Source: Brevipalpus yothersi
Taxonomy: Eukaryota > Arthropoda > Arachnida > Trombidiformes > Tenuipalpidae
Length of the DNA: 64,000 nt
Direction of reading: 5' to 3'
Assembly (NCBI GenBank): GCA_003956705.1
Contig: QZCP01000096.1
Location: 1 to 64,000 of the forward strand
Notes under the pieces: generated by a model
What the model was told of the DNA's origin: nothing
What the model saw: the letters and a program-made list of their open reading frames with translations, nothing else
Databases searched by the model: none
Shown: positions 42,744-54,397 of the stretch, piece after piece
How positions within the stretch are numbered: position 1 is the stretch's first letter
How the letters are laid out: every line of letters begins with the position of its first letter
Translations under genes and position numbers: made by a program

Positions 42744-45217
42744 ATGACATCGATTATCAAATTTCAACCACTTTCCGGTGCTCATAATGAAGCACCGCTC
42801 TGTTATCTTCTCACAATTGACCGGTTCAATTTTCTACTCGACTGTGGCATAGATCCCAACATTGATTCAGATTCTGCCCTCAATGATGAATATTTGATCA
42901 AATTGCGTGCCAACGTACCAAACATAAACGCAGTTCTACTCTCTCATCCTGATGCCTTACATTTAGGTAAATAGAATTACTGTCTAGACTGACCGAGGGA
43001 TTCATTGGGTTATTCAAAATCGATAATTTTTATTGATACTCATTCTTTTTCTATGTGTTTTTCATCCCAGGAGCTCTACCTTTCCTAGTAGGTCGATGTG
43101 GGCTTAAGTGTCCGATCTATGCTACTGATCCTGTTCATCAAATGGGTCAAATGTTCATGTATGACTTGCATCAATCGCGCTTCAATTATGAAGAATTTGA
43201 TCTCTTCTCTCTGGATGATGTCGATGCTGCATTCGAAAGGATAACGAAACTTAAATACAGTGAATCAGTACCTTTAGAAGGAGATGGACGAGGACTAACT
43301 GTGACAGCAATGCCAGCTGGTCACATGATTGGAGGAACAATCTGGCGGATCGTTAAGGACAATGAGGAGGACATTGTGTATGCCGTTGACTACAATCATA
43401 AGCGAGAGCGTCATTTAAATGGATGTTTTCTAGAGCAAATAACTCGACCAAGTCTTCTGATAACGGATGCCTATAATGGTCTATACACTCAAGCTCGTAG
43501 AAAAGAGAGAGATGAGAGGTTGATGACAAATATCCTCGGAACTCTTCGTGCTGGTGGTAATGTTCTTATTGCTGTCGACACGGCTGGACGAGTCCTCGAA
43601 TTGGCTCATATGTTGGATCAATTATGGAGAACCCCCGATGCTGGTTTGATGGCATACTCCCTGGCTCTCCTAAACACAATTAGTTACAATGTGATAGATT
43701 TTGCGAAATCTCAAATAGCATGGATGACAGAGAAGATAATGAAAACTTTCGAAAGTCAACGTCAGAATCCTTTTGATTTCAAGCATTTGCATTTGTGTAA
43801 TAATCTCAAAGAACTTCAACAAAGGGTTCGTGAACCTAGAGTTGTACTTGCTTCTCAACCAGATCTGGAATCTGGTTTCTCAAGAGAACTGTTTGTGGAA
43901 TGGTGTGCTAATTCTAATAACTCAATCGTCTTCACTCAACGATGTCCTCAAGATACGTTGGCTTTCCAATTGGTCAACAAACCCCAATCACTAATCACAA
44001 TTGGTATTAAGCAGAGAATTCCTCTTGAAGGACCTGAACTCGAGGAGTATCGTAAAAAGCAAAAACAGAAGCAATCTAAAGAGAAAATTGTATCAATCAA
44101 GGATGCTGATTCTGACTCAGATTCGGAGGGCGAAGAAGGACCAGAATGGAGTGCTAGTACTAAAAATCTTGGTCTACCTGAAAGTGGAATAGTAGAAACT
44201 GCTCCTAGCAGTACAAATGTTGAAAAAAATTCTTTCATGCATGACTTAATGATTGCAAAGCATCAAGCGAGAATGAAAGGTGGAGGATTTTCAAAAGAAG
44301 CTAAAAAATCTTATCCCATGTATCCTGCACCTGAAGTCAAAATTAAGTGGGATGATTATGGTGAGGTAATCAATCCAGAAGAATTTAGAGTTTACGACTA
44401 TACGGTCAACTTCGATTCTCATCCTGGTGGACCAGATGATAAAGAGAAAAAAGACGAACCTACAGCGATGGAAATAGAAGCACCTGAGATTCCGACAAAG
44501 TGTGTTATCAATGCTCAAACCTTACATGTTAATTCAAAAATTCAGATGATTGACTTTGAAGGTCGATCAGACAAAGATTCTCTCAAAAAAATCATCTCGC
44601 TCATCAAGCCTAGACGCATAATTCTTGTCCGTGGCTCGCCGGCTGCCACTGAAGAGCTTGCTTCTTTCTGTATGTCATCTTTACCTGGGTCAAAAATTTT
44701 CACTCCTCAAATAGGAGAGATTGTTGATGCCACTACAGAGAGTCACATATATCAAGTTACTGTTGAAGATGCTCGAATCTGTTCCTTAGAATATCGAAAA
44801 GCCAAGGATGGAACTGAGTTAACATGGGTCGATTCGATGATCATCAAAAAAGAGTCTCTCGAAGCAATCACGAACGGAGATGGAGATAAGGATGAAGTCC
44901 CTAATCAAGCATCAAAGGATCTCACTCTATTGAATCAAGACCGAGCTATCGATTCTCTCCCCACATTAACTATCGCTCCACCGAATGCCTCTTCAACTCA
45001 TGTAGATATTATCGCAAATGAGCTCAAATTATCTGACTTTAAACAAGTTTTAGTCAACAACAATGTTCAAGCAGAATTTCATGCTGGAGTTCTTCATTGT
45101 AACAATAGAATAGCCATTAAGCGTAATGAATCGGGAAAGATTAGCGTCGAATGTTTTCTATCTGAAGACTTTTTCCTGATTGAGGAACTTTTATACTCCC
45201 AGTATGCTATCATTTAG
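42744..45217 (+). CDS. CPSF2: Cleavage and polyadenylation specificity factor subunit 2 (CPSF100)
   Basis: Non-catalytic partner of the CPSF73 nuclease in pre-mRNA 3'-end cleavage, and part of the histone pre-mRNA cleavage complex. Two exons (42744-42966, 43071-45217) give 789 aa, close to the 782 aa of vertebrates. The metallo-beta-lactamase part starts MTSIIKFQPLSGAHNEAPLC and has GQMFMYDLHQSR, AGHMIGGTIWRI and the YAVDYNHKRERHLNG stretch. The beta-CASP part has NVLIAVDTAGRVLEL and LASQPDLESGFSREL. The metal-binding HxHxDH of CPSF73 is replaced by SHPDALHLG (about 67-75), as known for CPSF100, so no nuclease activity is expected. The C-terminal domain has DYEGRS-like DFEGRSDKDSLKKII and LSDFKQVL, and ends YSQYAII. 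ATG 42744 matches the family start. Confidence 0.97.
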
Positions 45218-45894
45218 CAGGTTGGTTGAACTTTAGATGAATTTGTAAATAATACTGAGAGTTAGAAAAAACTTTGAACTCTGTAAGTAAAGGATGTGTA
45301 AGAAATGTATGTACAAATTTTCAAAATATATTTTGATTTTTCTATGAACTGTTGTGTTCTTCTGAACAATTTTGAGGTCAGGTTCTCAACTGTAGAGTAT
45401 CTAGTCTTTGCTGTCATCATGATTTCACAGTTAAGGATAGTCACTGTGTTAGATCGATTTGTCAATTCAGTACTCATGTTCTTATGACTCATGATTCTCC
45501 CTCATCTGTGTGAAGACTGACACTGTGTAATTATCAGTGATTCTGAATGAGTATCATGTACCCCAATTTCCTATTGTGTTGTCAACAAATATCTGTTTTA
45601 AGGCAAAGTATGCTAAGCTCAAATTTGACAAACCATGACTTTTGAAACTCCTTTATTGCGAAAGGTTGTCGAGAAAAATAGGCAACTTTTTTAAGCTGAA
45701 AAACAATTATTGAATGAATTAACTGAGAAAATTGTGCGAGCATGGTGAGGTGGCTTGAAATGAAAAATGAAATAGGTATCCTTAGAATACAAAGGCTAAC
45801 ACATCTAGGACACGAGTCAAACTATTATCAATAGATGAGGATTATGTGATCATGAAAGCATTCATTTTCAATACAAGATCGTTTTGCAAATTTT
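45218..45894. other. Converging 3' region
   Basis: 3' UTR of CPSF2 and of the minus-strand zinc-knuckle protein; TTTATT at 45652 (AATAAA on the minus strand) may end the latter. No coding exon. Confidence 0.5.
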
Positions 45895-46620
45895 TCAATT
45901 AATTTTCTTTTCGGTCAAGATTGGAGGGCAGTTTGAGTGAACAGTATATTTAGGAGTTATCTGGTTACCACTTGCTGATTGACATAAGTTTTCATTGGGT
46001 AGCGATATTCTAAGGGTTTTACAAGCGCAATACCTTAAATGTAGGTCTCGGTATTCTTTTCGAGAAAAAAATGTCGAACAGTGGATACATTGGAATCCAG
46101 TCGATTCGGCAAGGATTTCCTTAACCCTATCATTTGCACTCTTGAGTGCGGCATTCTGTCGCTCACAAATCATCAATTTTTGTGACATCGAATCACATTT
46201 CGATTGTAATTCTTTACACTCTGATTCAACAGCCACCAACTTTTTCATCAATATATTATTCAGTGGCACAGGAACTTTGAGCAATAATCTAGATCCAGGT
46301 GGAATAAATGGCATCGGTGTAATGCATACTTTCTGCTTCTCAGGTGAAACTTTGGTAATAGACATCATGTCACAATGATTTGAACAGTTGTCTCCAGTTT
46401 CTAGTTTCGTTGAATCATCAGTAACAATTCTTGTTGAACTTGCCGTTGTAGTTACATCTTCTTTTACAACTTCTGTGTTTTCTTGAACAATATCATGAAG
46501 TTTTTGAAGTTTGATTTTGGCTTTTTCAACTCTTTCCAGAACTCTATGTAATTCCATTTCTCTGGCTTGAACTTTCTCTTGTGTTACCGGTGAATCATTT
46601 GAATCAATTCCAGTATACAT
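45895..46620 (-). CDS. Coiled-coil protein with C-terminal C2HC zinc finger, unknown
   Basis: Intronless minus-strand ORF of 241 aa from ATG 46620; the frame stays open for 15 more codons but only to a GTG. Residues about 10-50 are a heptad-like charged helix (EKVQAREMELHRVLERVEKA). A Thr/Ser-rich acidic part and a conserved-looking FIPPGSRLLLKVPVPLNNIL follow. A second coiled coil (KKLVAVESECKELQSKCDSM) leads to a finger at about 176-198: C-x2-C-x12-H-x3-C in FQCIHCSTFFSRKEYRDLHL. This looks like a structural or chromatin-linked protein, but I do not recognise the family and no function is claimed. It lies on the same strand as the next orphan, about 1.2 kb downstream of it. Confidence 0.7.
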   Translation of the reverse strand: MYTGIDSNDSPVTQEKVQAREMELHRVLERVEKAKIKLQKLHDIVQENTEVVKEDVTTTASSTRIVTDDSTKLETGDNCSNHCDMMSITKVSPEKQKVCITPMPFIPPGSRLLLKVPVPLNNILMKKLVAVESECKELQSKCDSMSQKLMICERQNAALKSANDRVKEILAESTGFQCIHCSTFFSRKEYRDLHLRYCACKTLRISLPNENLCQSASGNQITPKYTVHSNCPPILTEKKIN

Positions 46621-47837
46621 TGTCGATTTTGTTGTCGATATGTTGGTACACACAAAAAAGATCACTTTAGACTCTAAAGTTTAGAGCAAAGAAGAGGGAA
46701 AAAAGTATCTGGACAGACTGATATCGATTTTCACATCAGTCAAACGCGCAAACGCTTGGTAAGGACAAAAATAGTCTCACTAAAAGTTGAAACCTTCAAA
46801 CTAATTTATAATTTGTTCTATCAACAAATCTGCACAAACTAACAGAATATTGAGGGCAAAAATGTTTTGAGTTGATCATTTGCAACTGATCAATTTTCTT
46901 CACACAATATTTCTCATGAGCAGCCGTGAGTGAGTGAGAGCAGCTCTCACTTACAATTGTCGATTTGATAGGAAATCCGTTGAGAATATGCTGTTGAGCT
47001 GTGCTTGGCGTCATAAAAGCGATTGACGACCAGTTTTTTTGATTCAAAAAGGAAAGAAAGCGATTGTCATTGACAAAAGTTTCATGACTAAGATGAGACG
47101 CTGAGGTTGAGGTATCATTACCTTTCTACTCATCTTTTGTATCTTTTTGATGATACCATTGAATTTAATCTTACAATGGAGGACAAAGAGAATGTGTACA
47201 ATTGATTTCCTTCATAAAAGATGATGACCTGATTTTTCGCCATGGTTTATGAGTGAAATATCAAAAGGCGCGAAAAGTCGAAAAGATGATGAAAAGTTCA
47301 ACTGGGTCGTGATTAAGAGAAATTAGTTCACCTAACAGTTAGAGTTAGTCAGTTAGAGTGATTTGTAATCTTCGACTTACAAATCGTGAATTGTTCCCCA
47401 CTCTAAATGGGCGAATTTTGAGCTCTAACTCTACTCACTCATCTCATTGAGTCATTGAGAAAGATCGGGATCCTTGAGGATCAATCGCTAGCTTACAAAT
47501 TTCCCATTCATTTCCATTTTACATGTATATTTTCAGATGGTCTAGGTTGATGAAAATTTTAAATTTTAAAAAAATGCCAGAAATCTCTTCGTTGACAATC
47601 ATGTTGTTTATGGAGAAAGTTAATGATGAAGAAAATGTAGAGGAAAATAGGATACAAGATGAGAAGTTGTCTGAATTTACATAAAATGATCTCGATCGTG
47701 TCTCAGGTGGCAAAATTTTACAAATGTTTGACCACAAACCAGCTGAAAATTAATGATCATGTCTTTACATTCGTTTTAAAGAGGGACTAGTAGTACTTAA
47801 AAAATTAAGTCTGAAAAACACAAAGTTTCAAAGATGG
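46621..47837. other. Intergenic stretch between two minus-strand orphans
   Basis: Holds the upstream region of the zinc-knuckle gene (GCTGTTGAG at 46990-46998) and a hairpin at 47360-47385. No coding exon supported. Confidence 0.5.
47360..47385. repeat. Short perfect hairpin, 9-base stem and 8-base loop
   Basis: GATTTGTAA (47360-47368) and TTACAAATC (47377-47385) are perfect inverted copies around TCTTCGAC. Partly complementary AGAGTTAG and CTAACTCT further out extend the symmetry. Confidence 0.75.
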
Positions 47838-50219
47838 CTAGAGAGGAGCCAAAATATCCGAATTAATCTCATTCCCAGACATCTGTGGAACACAAAATTT
47901 TGCAATAGTGGCTTCAAGTTGCCGAAAATTGCTTTTCAAAACTAAGTAAGCAGCAGAATGAAGACATCTTTGAACGTTATCTGTTTGCATTTGACATGAA
48001 ATTGGTGGTCCAGAAAGCTCTTCACATATAAAAGTGAGATTAATAATTTTTGGTGACTCCTGTACGATTCTCTGTACCCAATGGGAGATTGGGAACATGA
48101 AGGGCAGTATGCAGGGGAAATCATTTTTCAATGTTAATTTAACAATAGCATCAATCAAGGGGGGATTGATGACTTGGCATATCAAGGGATGTCCTATGAT
48201 GAACGGTTTGATTACTCGATCAACAAATGGCTCTCCAAGGCAATATTTGGTTTTCAAAATAAAATGGATAAGCAAACAGAAAACGCCATGATCCTCCAAC
48301 CAAAGTGTGAATGAATTCAAAAATCCTTCGAAAATTTTGTCTATTCTATTTTGCATGCTTGGAGTCCAATTAGGACTGTTCATGAAACTTTTCAAGATTA
48401 GTTGGGCATAGTTGAGATGCTCGGTGAGTTGTTTGCTTGGAAGACTATCGATCCTGAGTTTAGTCAAAGTTTCATTCAAGCCCATAGTTATTGTTAATTC
48501 AGCAAACAAGTGGGACATAAGTCTTGTCAAAACTTGGAGATATTGATGTTTTTCCGAGCTCAGATTGGGTAGATTAGAGACCAATTCCAAGACTCTTAGG
48601 AAGAATCGCTCTGTTTTTCTGAACATTAACAGGTAACACCCAACGGATGGAATCAAGAACGTCACAATAACTCTGTCAATTTTTGAGTGTAAGGCATCAT
48701 TTTGATAAGTCAGAACTTTGAAAATCTCTGCAATCCAATCTTCATGAATATCTGAAGAACAAAACGCTATAACGATACCATAACATTGAGCACAGCCCTG
48801 TTTAGTTTCAATTTCAGGTTTCATATGAAGAGATTTCAGGATTGAGAAAATAGGGACAAAGAACTCTGACATGTAGATGAAAGGTGAAATTATAGAGATA
48901 ATTTCATACACTAGACTCCTTCTCTGGATGTGATGATGAACTAGTAGAGAGAGGCTTGCTAAAATCTCCTCTGTCGCTGATTTTCTATCGGGAGAGAATC
49001 TCACATAGTGAGCTGCTGCACAAATTAGAATTGCTCGACTGCTTAAATCGAGATCAGGATATCTCAGGAACATATCATCGAGGAGATTTGACCATCCTTT
49101 TGATTTGGCAATAGATTTGAATGAAAGAAGGACTAGAGCTTTGGCCATAGAGCAACTATTAGGTGCCACGGTATTCTCAAAAGGTTGAAGATATTTTGAA
49201 AAAGATGAAAAGGAAATAACTTGAGCTTGATAAAGAGATATTTCTCGCATGTAATCTTTCTTGTAAAGAAAAATTGTCGATTCAGGAGAAAGGAATGTGT
49301 TCGGCGAGGCAGGTTGGACATTCGTAGATGGACGGATGAAATTTTGAGCTGGTGATACTAATTGGACAGGCTGAGGTGTACTGGGGGTATTAGGTGTCGC
49401 TGGCCCACTAAAAGGCAACATTAGTGCTTTACAAATGTTGTTAAATGAAGATAAATCTTTCATATCCTGAGGACTTGGAAGATCATCAAGCGTTATGGTC
49501 TGTGGAGTTTCAGGATTTTCAGTACTATTTTCTTGGACATTTTCTTTAATTTGAGATTCTTCCGGAGAAATTTCCATAGGTTTAGCAGTAGTTATAGCTG
49601 ACTCTGGGTTAGAAATTGATGTCGCAATACAAGATGCAGCTTTGCTTGTCTCACTGTCGTTGTTGACTTTTTCATCCAAACTTTGGCCTTTATCTTCATT
49701 GATATTTGAATTTATTACAGATGAAGATGATGGTGATGATGGAGGAGGAGAGTTTGATGAACTTTCGGGTGCTCTCAATGGTGATTTGGATGGTTTCAAT
49801 AAAGATGCATCAGAAAGTGGAGTAGATGAATTATCTGTTCTAATAACAGTTTGTCCAGTATTTGCGCCATGAGATTCGCTAATATCTCCTTCTGATTCCA
49901 AATTGGTTGATTCAATCGATTTGAGAGGACATTCATCTGGTGATTGTGTGGAATGTAATTTCAGCAATCTATCACAATCGAGCTCTTCCGAGGATGATGC
50001 TGATGGAGGTGCAGATGATTCATGGTGGGGAAGTTCATCTTCCTCTGTACAAATGTAATCATCAAATGTTTCCTTTAAAAACAATTTCAATTGCATTAAT
50101 TGCTTCTTGGCGGTCTCAGCTCGAAGTATAACATGCTCAACCGAACTCAATCTGTCAGCAGCCATGGCATATGTCTCACTTTTAGATGATGATTGCAATT
50201 CATTCATACTGATGAGCAT
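47838..50219 (-). CDS. Large helical protein of unknown function
   Basis: Intronless 793-aa ORF from ATG 50219 (an in-frame ATG follows four codons later). The first about 50 residues look like a short coiled coil (VEHVILRAETAKKQLMQLKL). Residues about 60-330 are low-complexity, rich in Ser, Pro, Glu and Thr with many SP/TP sites, as in nuclear phosphoproteins. From about 330 to the end the protein is folded and helix-rich with repeated Leu/Ile patterns (SMAKALVLLSFKSIAKSKGW, SRAILICAAAHYVRF, LHMKPEIE, VIVTFLIPSVGCYLL), suggesting an alpha-solenoid. No enzymatic motif or membrane segment is certain. I considered ICE1-like or MMS22-like scaffolds but could not support either. A structure search would be needed for a name. 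Confidence 0.75.
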   Translation of the reverse strand: MLISMNELQSSSKSETYAMAADRLSSVEHVILRAETAKKQLMQLKLFLKETFDDYICTEEDELPHHESSAPPSASSSEELDCDRLLKLHSTQSPDECPLKSIESTNLESEGDISESHGANTGQTVIRTDNSSTPLSDASLLKPSKSPLRAPESSSNSPPPSSPSSSSVINSNINEDKGQSLDEKVNNDSETSKAASCIATSISNPESAITTAKPMEISPEESQIKENVQENSTENPETPQTITLDDLPSPQDMKDLSSFNNICKALMLPFSGPATPNTPSTPQPVQLVSPAQNFIRPSTNVQPASPNTFLSPESTIFLYKKDYMREISLYQAQVISFSSFSKYLQPFENTVAPNSCSMAKALVLLSFKSIAKSKGWSNLLDDMFLRYPDLDLSSRAILICAAAHYVRFSPDRKSATEEILASLSLLVHHHIQRRSLVYEIISIISPFIYMSEFFVPIFSILKSLHMKPEIETKQGCAQCYGIVIAFCSSDIHEDWIAEIFKVLTYQNDALHSKIDRVIVTFLIPSVGCYLLMFRKTERFFLRVLELVSNLPNLSSEKHQYLQVLTRLMSHLFAELTITMGLNETLTKLRIDSLPSKQLTEHLNYAQLILKSFMNSPNWTPSMQNRIDKIFEGFLNSFTLWLEDHGVFCLLIHFILKTKYCLGEPFVDRVIKPFIIGHPLICQVINPPLIDAIVKLTLKNDFPCILPFMFPISHWVQRIVQESPKIINLTFICEELSGPPISCQMQTDNVQRCLHSAAYLVLKSNFRQLEATIAKFCVPQMSGNEINSDILAPL

Positions 50220-51703
50220 GCATCGACCGCAGGTGAATCAATGGATGAATGATGAAGATGTATGAATGAATTATCAGGATCTAAGCATCATCAATAAAAT
50301 GTGATAATATTAAAACCCAATAAAACAATGGATAGTGAACACACACAGTCAATGTGAAACCATAGAGCACATAATATTATTGATCCTTGTCAATGACATC
50401 ATCATCAACATAATAATCAAAACAACATAAACACAACACATCAAAAACCGTTCTCTAAGCAAAAGCAAAGCCAAAAGGTTTACTTTTTTTCACTCGCTTT
50501 GCTCATGACATCGACACATGTACATGTACATGATCAGGTCAATAGGCGGTAAAAAAAAGTTCGGTTCTTGTTAGCTAATTTTGGCGGAAAAAAATGGTGA
50601 TTTGTGATGAGAAAGAATGCTGTTGAGGAAATATTTTTAGTTGTCGAAATATGCCTGATTGCAATTCAGTTTAGGGACCAGCAAAACATATCGCTACTTA
50701 ATGCGTGTGATGAGTCAAAATAATTAATTCTTCTTTTTTCAGGATTAACGCGCGGTTGTCCTTGAGTAGTGAGAGAGAGAGAGATCGACGTGTTAATTAA
50801 TCTCGACAGTTATCAGATTGAAATGTGGAAGACGAAGGTTGATCGTGATTGTGAGATGTTGGTATATTTAGATTCAACATGTGGACTGTACTGTCTGAAA
50901 AAATTGAAATCCTGTGGTTAATCACTGATAATTAGACAATGATTATTGAAGAAGTGGAAATTTTTGATCATAACTAAACATGATTGTGAGAGAGTTTCAA
51001 TACTCATTCATTCATTGACATTATGATAAATTGAAGAGGAGGATGTCGAAAATTTATTGCAATCAACTTGATACAGTCGTGTATTCTCAAGTAGAGCAAT
51101 CTATCCAATCAACCATGAAGAAACAGTGAAACAAGGATAATACAATTGTAATTGAGATCAAGCCGATAAAGTTGGCTATTAAGATAAAAGAATGGTGAGA
51201 AAAAGTTACTTAGTGATCTCCAAATAGATCTCAAAAGAAACATTTTCATTCAATCAAGCTGAAGTATTATCATCCATAAAAAGATTTATTTGTTTAGATA
51301 TTTTTGTAAATAGTTTATTTATTTGTCCAAATAAATGTGTGACAAATGGTACTAATTTCACGGTCATTTCAGAGAGGAAGTTACAAAATTGTGTAGAATT
51401 GGCAAATATTTTTTTCAATTGTACATCGAGAGGAAATCACAGAAATCTCAAGAGGAAGTGAACCTCAAAACTAAAGGACAGTAATCACCCTCACATATGC
51501 ATATTGAGCACATTCCTTTATCAAGTTGGTGGAGTTTTATCCATTGCAATTAATTGTCAGTGTGTTTGAGCTGATACTAATTTTGCCCAAAGATGACCTA
51601 TTTAATTGTTGATGGACATCAGAATTTTACGAATGATAGATTTTGAGTGAATGAATCTCAAGTGAATCAAGCATATTTGCTCTTCGAAACAAAAAATTTT
51701 GAA
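50220..51703. other. Intergenic stretch, 1.5 kb
   Basis: Upstream region of the 793-aa gene (GCTGTTGAG at 50619-50627) and the presumed 3' UTR of the NDRG gene, with TTTATT-type signals at about 51284-51323 on the minus strand. No coding exon. Confidence 0.5.
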
Positions 51704-52902
51704 TCAGTCATCGATTCCATCCACTTTTGGTAGCGTATATCCCAGCCCTTGAATGAACAAACGAAGTGCTTCCGAAACTTTTCCTGGTCTCTCTTCGAGA
51801 GGCATTCCACAATCATCCAGCTTCATCCATGTTGTTTGCTCTGGATTTAATCGTGTGTTCATATATATTGTGTCCTCAATATGAGCGGACCAGGAACCGA
51901 CAAGCATTAACACTGGACACTTGAAATTGAGACCGCAATTTGATATACCTTCACCCCTTGTCCGCTCTATGTGCAAATCACTTCTTGCTATGTAAACGCT
52001 GATAAAATTGGCCAAGTTGAATGGATGAATCGATTTGTCAGCAAAATATTGTTTAAATAGAAAAATCAAGTCACCGTTGGATGCTTCGTTCAGTACTCCA
52101 TAATTGTGCCACAATAGATAATCAACAACAGATTGAGGAATTGGATCTTGCGCTTCAACCCTACGAAGGTGATGAGAATTCAATTTCTGATAGCTCCACT
52201 CAGTCCATGAAGCTTGGGTGGAAGTACAATTGATCAAGAATAGACCATCAACAAAATCAGGATATTTCAAGGCAAATCTAGAGAGAACATTAGCTCCAGC
52301 ACCGATTCCAAAGCCAATAAAGTGTCTAATCTGAGTAAGAAAACGATAAAAATGTTGCTGAAAAGTTTGTCACCTAATCGGAAAGAAGCATAATCACCTC
52401 ATAGTATGAGCAAACAGCCCCGATTTGATCGGCCAATTGATCCATTGATGGATAGAAATAATTATCAGGTAATCGAGTGCTTTTATCCTCTTGGCCAGGA
52501 GCATTTATGTGAATCACTAATTAGGATGGAAATTTTTCTGTTAGAACATTACGTATTGTGTGCTCGAACATGTTCGATTTGGTAACAGGAGATGAGAAGT
52601 TGAATAATTGAACACAAAATTTGAATCGATTAAATTTTTAACATCTTACCGCAAAATTTTTTCAAAATTGGTCCCATGCTTTGGTGATTGAAGAAAGATT
52701 TGAAATTGGAGGAACTATTCATACCGATATCATGATACGTAATAATCACAGGTCTTGTGGGAGATAGATCTGCTCCATGTCGATAAACTTTAACTAAACC
52801 ACTGATTGTTCTAATGGGTGTTAGAGTTGGAATAAAATTGAGACGAGGTCGGGAACCAAGTTCAATATCTTGAAACTCAAAAATTTCTACTTTAGAATTC
52901 AT
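51704..52902 (-). CDS. NDRG-family protein (N-myc downstream-regulated)
   Basis: Member of the NDRG family: alpha/beta-hydrolase fold proteins without a known catalytic activity, linked to stress response and cell differentiation. Three minus-strand exons (52902-52650, 52516-52398, 52330-51704) give 332 aa, near the usual 350. Visible motifs: RPVIITYHDIGMNSSSNF (the family's TYHDIG core), CVIHINAPGQE, QLADQIGAV, FIGFGIGAGANVLSRFAL (at the place of a nucleophile elbow but with Gly-Ile-Gly-Ala in place of G-x-S-x-G), YPDFVDGLFLINC, YFADKSIHPFNLANFISVYI-like region, CPVLMLVGSW and GMPLEERPGKVSEALRLFIQG. Which of NDRG1-4 it matches cannot be told. ATG 52902 fits the typical short N-terminus. Confidence 0.94.
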
Positions 52903-54287
52903 TTTGAAATCACAGAGATATGTTAGCTTTCATCAACAACTCAATCTCTGTGACTAGCTGGATGAACTTTCGAATGACTCAGAAAAAACATGATAAAATT
53001 ACTTTGTTCTGATGATCTCACAGTGAGGATTGAAAATAGCTGATGGTGATGATACCAACATAAAAATTGGCTGAGATTCAGCAATAATCAGATTTCAAGC
53101 GGTGAGAAAATTGAATAATCACTGTGACCTACTCCAACTTTAACCAAATGCTAGAAGATTAACAGTCTCGTATTTATCCAGTATAAATAGTGGAAAAATT
53201 TATCCATGAAAAAAAACTTAATCAAATTTACACTGGCTCACATAATAAGGATGTTAGCAGATTGTGCTTATTTCTTGAAGCATGTTTAACCATCATTGCT
53301 TTCGTACTATTTCGTTGTGAATGTTAGTATTTTTCAATTTATGTGGATGAGTTGAGAGCTGTCTATTTTAATAAACCAATTCCGATTGGAATGAAGCATT
53401 TTTCCTTGACGTTCTGTCTCGGAGCTCTATCTGGTTAAAAAGGGAGCAAAATTACGTAAATCATTTAAGAAAAAAATGGAAATTGGTAAGAGAGATAAAA
53501 TAAAAAAATTCGATCCAAGGCCAAAATGAGAATATCATATAAAATTATAAAAAATGTTCCAGTTATAATTCCATATGCTTGTATAAACATATACAGCTTT
53601 TATAAGTATTCAGCTACCAAAAACTACTTCAGCAAGATAATCAGAATGCTAATGGAGCTCAATTGTAATGTTCCTGTGTATCGTTTTTCCATCAAAATGC
53701 TATGTACTATCATTATGTGATCTATGAACTTTGGCAATACTAACAAGGCTCGTAAGGAGTCTGGAAAAGCTTGATAGTGAATTTATTCCTCTTTCCGTAT
53801 ATACATGATCAGATTGTCCGGTTTGAATTATTCTATTGATACTCATGATAGGATAATGTAGATACTAATGAGAAAAAATAGAGAGTACCATAGAGCATGG
53901 GAAGTGGAAAGTATATATAACCATAAATTTTGTCTAGAGATTAGGCATCAGTTAGTTTTTATAACATTGCATGGAATAGACCAATTGATATGGATATTAA
54001 TCGAACAGAATTCGAGGAGAAGAAAAAAAACAAGTGAGATCTTTATTATTATTCAGTATACTCACAAGTCAGTCGAGCATCATCATTTTCATCGAATATT
54101 CAGGGGAAAGACGTCAGGAAATCAGCTGATGAGTTGCTTCATTCTTCATGTACACGATATTCTGATCATGAAATTACACCCAAAATGCAATCATTCGTGG
54201 AGTGTCGATGAGAATCAATTTGAATAAGATGAATGTGTGACTGATTTTTCTTTTCCAATCAAAATAGTCTAGCAAGAGGAAGAGTTG

Positions 54288-54290
<3 letters not shown>

Positions 54291-54320
<30 letters not shown>

Positions 54321-54343
54321 NNNNNNNNNNNNNNNNNNNNNNN

Positions 54344-54396
<53 letters not shown>
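54291..54396. repeat. (GA)n microsatellite with assembly gap
   Basis: GA run on both sides of 23 N at 54321-54343. The gap is almost certainly an unresolved length of this repeat. Confidence 0.97.

Positions 54397-54397
<1 letters not shown>

Noticed and set aside
53868..54227. 119-codon plus-strand ORF in the gene-poor stretch
   Set aside because: No domain or signal feature; codon make-up like surrounding AT-rich sequence.
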